Notes under the pieces: model-generated
What the model saw: only the letters and a program-made list of their open reading frames with translations
What the model was told of the DNA's origin: nothing
The model's database searches: none
Translations under genes and position numbers: made by a program
In this document: one piece after another, positions 1 to 7,978 of the stretch
How positions within the stretch are numbered: the first letter of the stretch is position 1
Layout: every line of letters starts with the position of its first letter
DNA from: an uncultured Verrucomicrobiota bacterium
Lineage (GTDB): Bacteria > Verrucomicrobiota > Kiritimatiellia > RFP12 > UBA1067
Direction: 5' to 3'
Assembly: GCA_946631535.1 (NCBI GenBank)
Contig: CAMPAF010000013.1
Span: forward strand, 1-21,619
Length of the DNA: 21,619 nt

Positions 1-69
1 AATAGTTGTTTCCAATCATCAGAAGGCTCGGCGCTGAATTACGCAGATGCGCCCATCCTGAGGCGCGCG

Positions 70-2574
70 TCAGGGAGTGTCGAGCCGGAAAAGCGTTGTG
101 GACATGCCCTTCCTTGCCGGCGTGAATATGATGCGGTCTGTCTCGGCGGCAACCGCGCGGCGCTCGGGATACAGCATCGTCACGCGCGCGCGGCGCGGAA
201 GGCGGATCGTCTTCTCGCCGCCGGAAGCGCAGTGGAATCCCACGCAGGCGGCGCTGGCGTAGACGGCCGCGTCGGGATCGTCGTTCCACACATGGACACC
301 GTTCGCCGCGAAGAGCGCGCGCAAATCCTTTGCCGTCAGGGGCTTCTCGGGGATCACCACCTTCTTGCCGCATGCGCGCAGGCCAGCCACCAGCCGGTCC
401 TTCTCCGGCGTGGGGAAATGCAGGTTGCAGAAGATGTACACCTTGTAGTCCTTGAGCTTGCCAGACGCGAGGTCCACAGTCGAGGCAGTATCGAACGGGA
501 CTCCGGCATGCCCGAGGGCGTTCACGAGATCCGTCGTGCGCTGGTCGTTGAACCTCGACGAGCCGGCATTCGTGAGCACCACGCTCTCGTAGTCGCCCAC
601 CACGAGCACCTCGGATACGCTCCGGCAGTCCTTGATCTCGCGGCGGATGGCGTAGATCTTCTTGAAGAAATCGCCGAAGGACGGATCGTCGTACCAGCCG
701 ATGCCGAAGTCGAAGTACCAGTAGCCGCAGCCCCAGCACAGCGTCTGCACGAAGTCGCGCGCGAGGATCGCAAGGTCGTCCGACCGGCTGGACGTGTAGT
801 TGCCGTGGCCGTGGGCCGTGGGGTGCAGAGTCGTCACGTTGTCCGCTTCCAGGAGCGCGAGCTTGCCGCGGCGCCGCAGGCCCTCGAGGAGGCAGCGGGC
901 GTACTGCACGTTGCCTGCGGCACGGGACGCCGGACCGTACACGTACGGCGAGCACTGGAAGTCAACGAGCGGGGAATCGAGGATAGCGTCGTTCTCGAGG
1001 TGGAACGCCTCGGCCGGGAAGGGCATGCCGAAGAAGTAGCCGCAGTAGTTGCCCACGAGGGCGCGTCCGCCGCAGGCTTCCTTCGCAGCGCGGTTGAAGG
1101 CAAACAGGCAGTCCCGCACCTGCTCGGCGTGGCAACGCTCGTAGTCGATGGCGGGACGATCCTTCACGAGGTCGCGCATGTTCCCGGCGGACAGGCGCAG
1201 GCGGACGTCCTTGCGTGGCACCTCTGCCGTTGCGAACGTGACGGCACCATCGTTCCAGGCGCGGCGGAGCGCTTCCACGTCACCGTTGTAGCGGCGTTCG
1301 AGCCATTGGCGGAACGCGACCGTCATCGCCTTGCCGACGTCTGGCAGGAAGCCGGAAAAGCCGTAGTAGTGCCATTCGTGGTGGACGCCGTAGTCGGGAC
1401 GATAGGCGTAGATGCGCTTGGCGTATGGCGTGGACTCAAGGTACGTAACGAGACGGGTGATGTAGTCGGCCATCTCGCTCCGCCACGTGGCGGAGGCCAT
1501 GGAAGGCGCCACGAAATTGAAGTACTGCCGCTCGGCTCCGTAGCTGGGGGTGCCGGTGGCGTAGCCGATCAGCTCGTCCGGATGGGCGTCGCACCACCAC
1601 TTCGGAGGCGTGCACGTGTCGATGCAGAACTGGAAGCGGGCTTCCGGATCGATCGACAGCACGGAACGCATCTTCGCCTCGGCGTCCGCGAAGTCGATGG
1701 AGCCGTCCGGCCGCCACACGCGCGGCGTGTGCACGCCGATGCCGTAGACGTGCATGCCTGCATCGCGAAAGAGGGCTGTCTGCCGCCGCAGCTTGGGGTT
1801 GTCGTCGTGCCACCCTTCGGAGCAGTTGTAGAATGTGGTCTCGAAACGCCGTCCGCCTATGTCGAAGTACGGCTTGCCGTTCTCGTACACGATGCGGCAG
1901 ACGGGTTTCGTTTCCTGCTTGATTGCCTCAAGCGCCTTCGCGGCACGGGCATCCCGCGCCGCTAATATGGCGTCACGGCGTGCGTTCTCTGAGGGGACAG
2001 CGAGCGACGCCATGTCGGCGAGGCTGCACCAAGGGGGCGAGAAAACATCGCCATGCCGCCACGCCGGTTGCCATGTAGAGTCGTCAAAGGTGGGTAATGT
2101 CCAGCCGTTCGGCGCGTTAGTGGCGCACAGCCAACTCTCCGAAGTGAAGATTGTATCATTCTTCGCATCGGCGTATTCGAGGACGATGGAGAGGCACACT
2201 CCGCCAGTGCCTGCCATGTTCTTTCCTTCCACTGCGAGCACGTGCATTCCGGGTTTCGCTAGTGCGGCCGTCAGGTCCACGGGCGTTTCCACCATCTTCG
2301 CCGACGCTGGCACCTTCTTGCCGTCCACGTGGACGAAGCCCCAGTCGTCGATCCACCAGCGCCCGGTCGCGCGCACGAGCCCCTCGCGCGTCTTGAACGC
2401 ATGTCGGTAGAACCTCTGCTTGCCGATCCCATCTGAGAACGCCTCGTTCGGGCATATCCACTTCACGGAACTGGACAGCTCCTCGTCCGCCAAGTCGACG
2501 TTCGCGCCCGTCGCGCACCATGCAACGACAGCAAGCAAAGGCACAAGGAATCTCTTCATGGCCATGTGCACCAT
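70..2574 (-). CDS. Secreted clan GH-A glycoside hydrolase, GH42-like (834 aa)
   Basis: Probably a secreted exo-glycosidase acting on galactosides or related sugars. The protein starts with a hydrophobic signal peptide (KRFLVPLLAVVAWCATG, residues 7-23). Residues about 35-180 look like a beta-sandwich carbohydrate-binding or jelly-roll region (GRWWIDDWG, VHVDGKKV). A TIM-barrel region follows. Candidate catalytic glutamates are E400 in YGVHHEWHYYG (acid/base) and E577 in ALLEADN (nucleophile). The C-terminal 200 residues (VLVVGDYES, VYIFCNLHF) resemble the amidotransferase-like trimerisation domain of GH42 enzymes. The chosen ATG at 2574 overlaps the TGA of the preceding phosphoesterase gene (TGATG), suggesting translational coupling; ATGs at 2565 and 2559 are alternatives, and no good Shine-Dalgarno precedes any of them. 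It is the last gene of the GH2-phosphoesterase operon. Family assignment is by general pattern; another GH-A family is possible. Confidence 0.72.
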   Translation of the reverse strand: MVHMAMKRFLVPLLAVVAWCATGANVDLADEELSSSVKWICPNEAFSDGIGKQRFYRHAFKTREGLVRATGRWWIDDWGFVHVDGKKVPASAKMVETPVDLTAALAKPGMHVLAVEGKNMAGTGGVCLSIVLEYADAKNDTIFTSESWLCATNAPNGWTLPTFDDSTWQPAWRHGDVFSPPWCSLADMASLAVPSENARRDAILAARDARAAKALEAIKQETKPVCRIVYENGKPYFDIGGRRFETTFYNCSEGWHDDNPKLRRQTALFRDAGMHVYGIGVHTPRVWRPDGSIDFADAEAKMRSVLSIDPEARFQFCIDTCTPPKWWCDAHPDELIGYATGTPSYGAERQYFNFVAPSMASATWRSEMADYITRLVTYLESTPYAKRIYAYRPDYGVHHEWHYYGFSGFLPDVGKAMTVAFRQWLERRYNGDVEALRRAWNDGAVTFATAEVPRKDVRLRLSAGNMRDLVKDRPAIDYERCHAEQVRDCLFAFNRAAKEACGGRALVGNYCGYFFGMPFPAEAFHLENDAILDSPLVDFQCSPYVYGPASRAAGNVQYARCLLEGLRRRGKLALLEADNVTTLHPTAHGHGNYTSSRSDDLAILARDFVQTLCWGCGYWYFDFGIGWYDDPSFGDFFKKIYAIRREIKDCRSVSEVLVVGDYESVVLTNAGSSRFNDQRTTDLVNALGHAGVPFDTASTVDLASGKLKDYKVYIFCNLHFPTPEKDRLVAGLRACGKKVVIPEKPLTAKDLRALFAANGVHVWNDDPDAAVYASAACVGFHCASGGEKTIRLPRRARVTMLYPERRAVAAETDRIIFTPARKGMSTTLFRLDTP

Positions 2575-4028
2575 CACACTTTTTCTCGGGCCGGAACCGT
2601 GAATGCTCCTGAAACCAGGCTTCGTCCGCCTTTCCCCGCCGCGTTGCGGGGCGTCACGCGGAACTTGACGGACTTGCCCGCCGGCAGGTCGGCGACGGCG
2701 AACTTGCACCGCCCGCCTTCCTCCATCGCCTTCTTCTCCGAGCAGGTGTAGAAGTCCTGGAGCGTCTTGCGCTTGACGATCACGTCGCCCGACTCGGCGT
2801 CGAGCGCCTCGAACACGTAATCGACCACGCGGCCGTAGCGTCCCTGCTTCTGCGCGTACGGCACCCACACCTTGAACTGCGCCTCAACCCTGCCAAGACG
2901 GTCCTTCGACTTCGGGCGAGGCGACACCTCAACCTTCGCGCCTTCTGGGAACTCGGGCGCCGGCGCCTGCTCCGCGATCACGAACGGGCTGTCAGGATGG
3001 CGTTCGAGCGGCAGGGGCAGCTCCCAGGCGTCACCCAGGGCCTGTCCCCGAGTGAACTCCATCCGCTCCACGATCACCTTGTCGCGGTAGACGCTCACGA
3101 GCGATCCCTGGCTCGCCCTCCCGCTCTCGACGGCGCGCGTGTGCGGCACGTACTTGTCAGGCGACGGCTGGCCGGGCGAGTTCTCGTATCCCTGACGCGT
3201 CGAGACGCTCTTCGTCGATCCCGCGCCGAACACGGTGAAGTCGCCCTGCCAGAGCGCGAGGTCGTCCGAAACCGACCGGTGGCTGTGCCCCGCCACCATG
3301 AAGCAGTTGGAGTAGGCGCGCATGTCCTCGCGCAGGCCCTTGTACTTCTTGCCGGGCTTCGGACGCCCTTGGGCGAAAACCGTCGCGCTCGGCTGCGGAT
3401 GCTGCACGTAAACGAAGAACTTCGACGTGTCCACCTCGGGATGCGCCTTGAGCCACGCCACGGTCTCGTCCTCGTGCTTCCAGTGCGTCCCCACGAACGA
3501 GAACCCCTTGATCGTCTTCGTGAACGTCTCGCCGGGGAACGCCCCTTCGCCGATCCGCCGCCACGCGGCGTCCTTGTCGCCGAACACCGACACCTTGATC
3601 TGCTCGGCAAGCTTCTCGGGCGGCATCCGGCGCATGTAGGAGGCGTCGGAGTAGTCGTGGTTGCCCCACACCCAGAACTTCTCCACCTTGCGTCCGTCCG
3701 CCGCCTTCCCGCCGGGGAACGCGTCGTTCCAGATACGCACGAGGAAGTCGATCTCCGTGTTGAGGCCCTGCTCCGTGATGTCGCCGGATATGACGACGGC
3801 GTCGGCGTTGCGTCCGTGCAGCCACCGGAACACGCGCCCGAGCTGATCGGGGTCGTCGCCCACCCGCAGGTGCGTGTCGCTCAGCGCGCCGAACCGCAAC
3901 AGCGGCTCGTTCGCCGCCGCTTCGGCGGCAAGACGCCGCGCAAGCGCGGACGCGAACGTGACGGTCAGCCCGCCGATGAATTCCCTTCTTGATAGTGCCA
4001 CTTCTGTTATCCTCAGCCTCGTGTTCAT
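2574..4028 (-). CDS. Tat-exported calcineurin-like metallophosphoesterase with C-terminal Ig/FN3-like domain (484 aa)
   Basis: Predicted dinuclear-metal phosphoesterase exported folded to the periplasm. The N-terminus has a twin-arginine signal (SRREFIGG, residues 13-20) followed by a hydrophobic stretch. All five metallophosphoesterase motifs are visible: D51-T-H53, GD at 82-83, GNHD at 122-125, H210 in QHPQP and GHSH at 247-250. Residues about 370-480 form an all-beta region (FKVWVPYAQ, VKFRVTPRNAAGKGG) like a fibronectin type III or Ig domain. The ATG overlaps the TGA of the upstream GH2 gene (ATGA, 4-nt overlap), and the TGA overlaps the start of the downstream glycosidase gene, so the three are translationally coupled. 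The substrate is unknown; operon context suggests a phosphorylated or otherwise decorated glycan, which is inference. Confidence 0.87.
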   Translation of the reverse strand: MNTRLRITEVALSRREFIGGLTVTFASALARRLAAEAAANEPLLRFGALSDTHLRVGDDPDQLGRVFRWLHGRNADAVVISGDITEQGLNTEIDFLVRIWNDAFPGGKAADGRKVEKFWVWGNHDYSDASYMRRMPPEKLAEQIKVSVFGDKDAAWRRIGEGAFPGETFTKTIKGFSFVGTHWKHEDETVAWLKAHPEVDTSKFFVYVQHPQPSATVFAQGRPKPGKKYKGLREDMRAYSNCFMVAGHSHRSVSDDLALWQGDFTVFGAGSTKSVSTRQGYENSPGQPSPDKYVPHTRAVESGRASQGSLVSVYRDKVIVERMEFTRGQALGDAWELPLPLERHPDSPFVIAEQAPAPEFPEGAKVEVSPRPKSKDRLGRVEAQFKVWVPYAQKQGRYGRVVDYVFEALDAESGDVIVKRKTLQDFYTCSEKKAMEEGGRCKFAVADLPAGKSVKFRVTPRNAAGKGGRSLVSGAFTVPAREKV

Positions 4029-6517
4029 GGAAGCGTTGCGGTCGCAGGCTTGAGAGCCGGAGCGGAGACCGCGAGCTTAAGTTCTCCGGGCGCGTCGCGG
4101 CGGATGACCGCGACCGCCTTGCCGTAGAAGAGCGAATGCGAGTCCGTCTTCGTGAACGCCTCGAACGCGTGCGCGTTGCCGTTGCCCACGCCGAGGATAC
4201 GGCCCGGCCCCGACAGCTTGAAGGACACGCGGTCCATCGCGAGCGGATTCCGGACTCCGGCGGCGTCCACCACATCCACCTGCACCCAGATCAGCTCGTC
4301 CGGCTCGCCGCCCAGCTTGGGTTCGACCGTCAACTTGACGGCGGCAGGTTCCCCCGCCGTGCGCATCACCGTCTCGCCGAGTTTCGTCTCCCCGCGATAG
4401 GCGACCGCCTTCAGCTCGCCCGGTTCGTACGGCACGTCGAACCAACGCAGACGATACTTCGCGCACACGTCGTAGTACGAGGAATAGGGATTCTTCTGGA
4501 GCTCGCCCTTCTTGCGTATCCCAAGCGAACGGCCGTTGAGGAAGAGCTCCGCACGGTCTCCGCTCGTGTAGACGTACACGGGAACGGGCTTGCCCTCCAG
4601 TCCCTTCCAGTTCCAATGCGGAAGGATGTGGATCGTCTCCGCCTGCTTGTTCCAGTAGCTGCGGTACAGGTAGAAGCGGTCCTTCGGGACGCCGGTCAGG
4701 TCCACGATGCCGAAGTAGGACGAGCGCGACTCTTTCCTGAAGGGCGTGGGTTCGCCGAGGTAGTCGATTCCCGTCCACACGAACTCGCCGCAGTTGTACA
4801 CGTCCTGCTCCATGTAGTTGAACTCGACGTCCGGGATGTCGGGTCCCGCGTTGTGGTCGTAGGAATCGACCTGGAACTGGTCGTTCCCGTAGGTGTGCTT
4901 TCCGTTCGGCGGCGGGTTGACGTAGAACCCATAGGAGCTGAACGCGGAGGCCGATTCGGAGTAGACGATCGGCTTCGCGGGATACTTCGCCTTCACTCGG
5001 CGGTAGCAGGCACCGTAGTTCCAGCCGGTGATGTCGAGGTCGTCGAACATGTTCTCATCAAGGTACGGCGGCCTGCTCATCCAGGCGATGTTGCCGTTGC
5101 CGACCGGACGCGTGGTGTCCTCCAGGCGCATCTGCTCGCGGAAGTACGTGCAGCGCGCCTTCGTGAGGCCGTCGACGTAGTTCTTGCCCTTGTAGTCGGG
5201 CGTGACGATCTCGTTCGACATCGACCAGATGACGACGCACGGGTGGTTGCGGTCGCGCCGGACGAACTGACGGAGGTTGCGCGCCACGTACTCCTCCAGG
5301 TTCTGGTCGGGACGCCGCCCCGCCGTGCCGTCCCACTTGTCGAACGCCTCGTCCCACACGAGGATGCCCATCTCGTCGCAGAGGTCGAGCACCTCGGGCG
5401 CAGGACAGTTGTGGCTCGTGCGCAGCGCGTTAGCGCCCATGTCCTTCATGATCTGCAGCTGGCGGCGCATCGCGGACGTGTCGAACGCCATGCCGAGCAG
5501 CCCGAGGTCGGAGTGGAGGTCCACGCCCTTGAACTGCACGCGCCGTCCGTTCAGGTGGAACCCGTTCGCCGCCCAGTCGTTTGTGGCCGGGCCTTCGAGC
5601 GGTACGGGAAAGGCGATCGTCCGGATGCCGAAGCGCACGCGCTCGCACGAGAGGGTCTGTCCCCCATGCACGAGCCGCACGTCCGCCTCGTAGAGGTTCG
5701 GCGCGTCCACGTCCCACAGCGCCGGCTTCTCGATGCGCCCCTCGAGGCTCCCCCTCGCGGCGGGCGCAGCAAGCTGCGCCCCTCCCGTATGGAGAGCCGC
5801 CATCTTGGCGGCGGAATTAACTGGGAGAGCCGCCATCTTGGCGGCGTCAACACGCACCTCCACATGCGCCCCCTCCGGCACGCTCCCCTCCAGCTCCCAC
5901 GCCACGCGCACCGTAGCCGCTTCCTTGGAGACCTGCGGCGTTGTCACAAATATGCCATTATAGGCGAAATGCGCCGGGTTGCGCACTTTCATCACGACCT
6001 TGCGGTAGATGCCAGCGCCAGGATACCAGCGGGAACGATGGTCGCGCGTGTCGGCGCGCACGGCGAGAGTATTGACGCCGGGCTTCACGTAGGGCGTCGC
6101 GTCCACGCGGAAGCTCGCGTAGCCGTAGTCCCAGCCGCCGGCCTTCTGACCGTTCACGTAGACCTCCGGCGAGGCCATCACGCCGTCGAAGTCGAGGAAC
6201 ACGCACGCGCCGGCATCTCCCGGCTCCAGCGTGAACGTGCGCCGATACCAGCCCACGCCCTTCCACGGCAGCTTGCCCGAACCGCCGTCCATGGATTCGT
6301 CAAACGGACCCGAGATGGCCCAGTCGTGCGGCACGCGCACCGACTCCCATGCCGCGTCGTCGAAGGCAACCGCCTCGGCGCGCAGCTCACACGTGGGGTC
6401 TTTCGCGAACCGCCAGCCCGGCCCAGCCAACGACACGTTGCGCTCGCCGCCAGCGGCAGCCGTGACAACGAAGGCCAAAGCCAACGACACAAACACCGAC
6501 TTGTTGCACATGTCCAT
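4025..6517 (-). CDS. Secreted glycoside hydrolase family 2 (beta-galactosidase type, 830 aa)
   Basis: Predicted retaining beta-glycosidase, most like GH2 beta-galactosidases, exported through an N-terminal signal peptide (SVFVSLALAFVVTAAAGG, residues 7-24). The GH2 order is clear: sugar-binding jelly roll (about 25-180; VRVPHDWAISGPF, VYVNGQKAGGW), Ig-like sandwich (about 185-300), TIM barrel (about 315-600; RTSHNCPAPEVLDLCDEMG), then C-terminal beta domains. The acid/base is E436 in WSMSNEIV and the nucleophile E521 in VYSESAS. Residues 225-252, inside the Ig-like domain, are encoded by an in-frame block of palindromic repeats (AAKMAAL appears twice, 11 residues apart) that looks inserted. 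It is the first gene of a three-gene operon. It has an extended -10 promoter and a GAAAGGAAC ribosome-binding site about 10 nt before ATG 6517. A second ATG at 6511 is possible. Confidence 0.93.
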   Translation of the reverse strand: MDMCNKSVFVSLALAFVVTAAAGGERNVSLAGPGWRFAKDPTCELRAEAVAFDDAAWESVRVPHDWAISGPFDESMDGGSGKLPWKGVGWYRRTFTLEPGDAGACVFLDFDGVMASPEVYVNGQKAGGWDYGYASFRVDATPYVKPGVNTLAVRADTRDHRSRWYPGAGIYRKVVMKVRNPAHFAYNGIFVTTPQVSKEAATVRVAWELEGSVPEGAHVEVRVDAAKMAALPVNSAAKMAALHTGGAQLAAPAARGSLEGRIEKPALWDVDAPNLYEADVRLVHGGQTLSCERVRFGIRTIAFPVPLEGPATNDWAANGFHLNGRRVQFKGVDLHSDLGLLGMAFDTSAMRRQLQIMKDMGANALRTSHNCPAPEVLDLCDEMGILVWDEAFDKWDGTAGRRPDQNLEEYVARNLRQFVRRDRNHPCVVIWSMSNEIVTPDYKGKNYVDGLTKARCTYFREQMRLEDTTRPVGNGNIAWMSRPPYLDENMFDDLDITGWNYGACYRRVKAKYPAKPIVYSESASAFSSYGFYVNPPPNGKHTYGNDQFQVDSYDHNAGPDIPDVEFNYMEQDVYNCGEFVWTGIDYLGEPTPFRKESRSSYFGIVDLTGVPKDRFYLYRSYWNKQAETIHILPHWNWKGLEGKPVPVYVYTSGDRAELFLNGRSLGIRKKGELQKNPYSSYYDVCAKYRLRWFDVPYEPGELKAVAYRGETKLGETVMRTAGEPAAVKLTVEPKLGGEPDELIWVQVDVVDAAGVRNPLAMDRVSFKLSGPGRILGVGNGNAHAFEAFTKTDSHSLFYGKAVAVIRRDAPGELKLAVSAPALKPATATLP
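5762..5845. repeat. In-frame palindromic repeat block inside the GH2 gene
   Basis: An 84-bp (28-codon) block holds three palindromes. The first is a 9-bp stem, GGGCGCAGC-AA-GCTGCGCCC (5762-5781), followed by the tail CTCCCGTATGGA (5782-5793). The other two are identical copies of GCCGCCA-TCT-TGGCGGC, at 5796-5812 and 5829-5845, spaced exactly 33 bp apart. On the coding (minus) strand the latter read AAKMAA. The length is a multiple of three and the reading frame is kept. The first palindrome has a relative at 7947-7978. Confidence 0.85.
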
Positions 6518-6525
6518 GTGCTCTT

Positions 6526-6609
6526 GTTCCTTTCGTCTCTCGTGACTTTAAGGGTTTTGTCCAGTTTACACGCAAGGCTCGATAAGGTTTCAACGCGGAC
6601 ATTATACCA
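6526..6609 (-). promoter_or_regulatory. Promoter and ribosome-binding site of the GH2 operon
   Basis: Minus-strand extended -10 element TGG-TATAAT (6609-6601) with a perfect hexamer. No convincing -35 lies at 16-18 nt spacing, as expected when an extended -10 is used. Predicted transcription start is near 6594, giving a leader of about 75 nt that ends in the Shine-Dalgarno GAAAGGAAC (6534-6526). Confidence 0.7.
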
Positions 6610-6647
6610 CGAAATCTGATTTTTGTGGCAGAGGGCATCTGATCCAC

Positions 6648-6678
6648 TTGACGAGACGGGGGGGCCGCATGATAGAAT
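6648..6678 (+). promoter_or_regulatory. Promoter of the GntP-type permease gene, probably leaderless
   Basis: TTGACG (6648-6653) lies 19 nt before TAGAAT (6673-6678), which is preceded by TGA, giving an extended -10. The start codon at 6688 is only 9 nt beyond the -10 box, so transcription should begin about 3 nt before ATG. The nine bases between show no Shine-Dalgarno. Confidence 0.6.
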
Positions 6679-6687
6679 GACCGCATC

Positions 6688-7944
6688 ATGGAACCTGTAT
6701 TCTCTACACTAGGCGCGACCCTTGGCCTAGGCGCGGCCATCGTGCTCGTGCTGCTGCGCATGCAGCCAGCCTACGCGCTAATGGCAGGTGCGCTCATCGG
6801 CGGCCTCGCGGGCGGCGGCGGACTTGCCGCCACCATGGCGCACGCCGTCTCCGGCGCGCAGGGCATGATGCCCGCCGTGCTGCGCATCCTCGCATCCGGC
6901 GTGCTGGCCGGCGCGCTCATCAGGACGGGCAGCGCGGAACGCATCGCAGGCGCGATCGTAGGCGCCCTCGGGCGACGCTTCGCCGTCGCGGCCGTCGCCA
7001 TCGCCACGCTCGTCATCTGCGCCGTGGGCGTGTTCGTGGACATCAGCGTCATAACCGTAGCCCCCATCGCGCTCGCAGTCGCGCGGCGCGCCAAACTGTC
7101 CGTCGCCGGCATCCTGCTCGCGATGATCGGCGGCGGAAAGGCCGGCAACATCATATCACCCAACCCCAACACGATCGCGACCGCCGAGGCGTTCAAGGTG
7201 GACCTCACCGCCCTCATGGCCGCCAACATCCTGCCAGCCCTCGCGGCGCTTGCCGCCACGGTCGCGCTCGCCGGATGGCTTGCGAAGAGAGGGCAAATGG
7301 TGCCGGACGAGACGTCCGCCGCCACGACCGATGCGCCGCTACCTTCCCTCTGGACCGCCCTGGCCGGCCCCGCCACGGTCATCGTCCTCCTCGCCCTGCG
7401 CCCACTCGCCGGCGTGACCATCGACCCGTTCATCGCCCTGCCGCTCGGCGGCGTCGCGTCGATCCTCGCGACCGGCCACTTCCGCCAGGGTTTCGCTTTC
7501 GCCGAGTACGGACTATCGAAGGTGGTTGGCGTCGCCATCCTGCTCGTGGGCACCGGAACCGTGGCCGGAATCGTGAAGGCGTCCGCACTGCAGGGCGACG
7601 TGACGGCGCTCCTCGCGGCCCTCCACCTCCCCGCGTTCGTCCTCGCCCCCGTCTCCGGCGTGCTGATGGCGGGCGCGACGGCCTCCACCACGGCCGGCGC
7701 AACGATAGCGGCGCAGACGTTCTCCTCCGCCCTCGCCGACGCAGGCGTAGCAGCGCTCGGCGGCGCGGCCATGATCCATGCCGGCGCAACGGTTATCGAC
7801 TCGCTCCCCCACGGATCGTTCTTCCACGCCACCGGCGGCGCAGTGTTCATGGATATCCGCGCGCGCCTGCGCCTCATCCCCTACGAGGCCGCCATCGGCC
7901 TCGTCTCCACGCTGGCCGCGGTCGGCGTATATCTCGTGCGTTGA
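6688..7944 (+). CDS. GntP-family organic-acid:H+ symporter (418 aa)
   Basis: Predicted inner-membrane proton symporter of the GntP family, whose members import gluconate, glycerate and related sugar acids. The protein is almost wholly hydrophobic, with about 12 membrane segments. It carries the family signature GGGKAGNIISPNPNTIA around residues 147-163 and a conserved-looking end segment GATVIDSLPHGSFFHATGG. Length is slightly below the usual 440-450 residues but no core segment seems missing. ATG 6688 is chosen because it follows the -10 box closely and the hydrophobic domain begins at once. It is divergent from the GH2 operon. The glycerate kinase 2.8 kb downstream on the same strand makes glycerate a reasonable substrate guess; the specificity cannot be read from sequence. 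Confidence 0.9.
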   Translation: MEPVFSTLGATLGLGAAIVLVLLRMQPAYALMAGALIGGLAGGGGLAATMAHAVSGAQGMMPAVLRILASGVLAGALIRTGSAERIAGAIVGALGRRFAVAAVAIATLVICAVGVFVDISVITVAPIALAVARRAKLSVAGILLAMIGGGKAGNIISPNPNTIATAEAFKVDLTALMAANILPALAALAATVALAGWLAKRGQMVPDETSAATTDAPLPSLWTALAGPATVIVLLALRPLAGVTIDPFIALPLGGVASILATGHFRQGFAFAEYGLSKVVGVAILLVGTGTVAGIVKASALQGDVTALLAALHLPAFVLAPVSGVLMAGATASTTAGATIAAQTFSSALADAGVAALGGAAMIHAGATVIDSLPHGSFFHATGGAVFMDIRARLRLIPYEAAIGLVSTLAAVGVYLVR

Positions 7945-7946
7945 AC

Positions 7947-7978
7947 GGTCGCAACAAGTTGCGACCCTCCCTTGTGGA
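7947..7978. repeat. Second copy of the AA-centred palindrome with conserved tail; possible bidirectional terminator
   Basis: A perfect 9-bp stem GGTCGCAAC-AA-GTTGCGACC (7947-7966) is followed by CTCCCTTGTGGA (7967-7978). It aligns over 32 bp with 5762-5793 at 26 identical positions. Four of the six differences are two compensating base-pair changes in the stem (G-C to T-A, and G-C to A-T). It fills almost the whole gap between two convergent stop codons. No T-run follows, so termination is only a possibility. Confidence 0.8.

Noticed and set aside
1..69. Possible terminator or gene at the left edge
   Set aside because: No hairpin with T-run and no open frame with supporting signals; too short to judge.
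232..1965. 577-codon plus-strand open frame opposite the GH42-like gene
   Set aside because: It is antisense to a gene with a clear signal peptide and catalytic motifs. The translation is Val/Arg/His/Glu-rich without domains, as expected from high-G+C codon bias on the opposite strand.
2997..3992. 331-codon plus-strand open frame opposite the phosphoesterase
   Set aside because: Antisense shadow; the minus-strand frame has all five phosphoesterase motifs and coupled start and stop.
3989..6619. 876-codon plus-strand open frame opposite the GH2 gene
   Set aside because: Same cause: complement of a well-supported GH2 gene, with low-complexity V/R/H/L-rich translation and no recognisable family or start signals.
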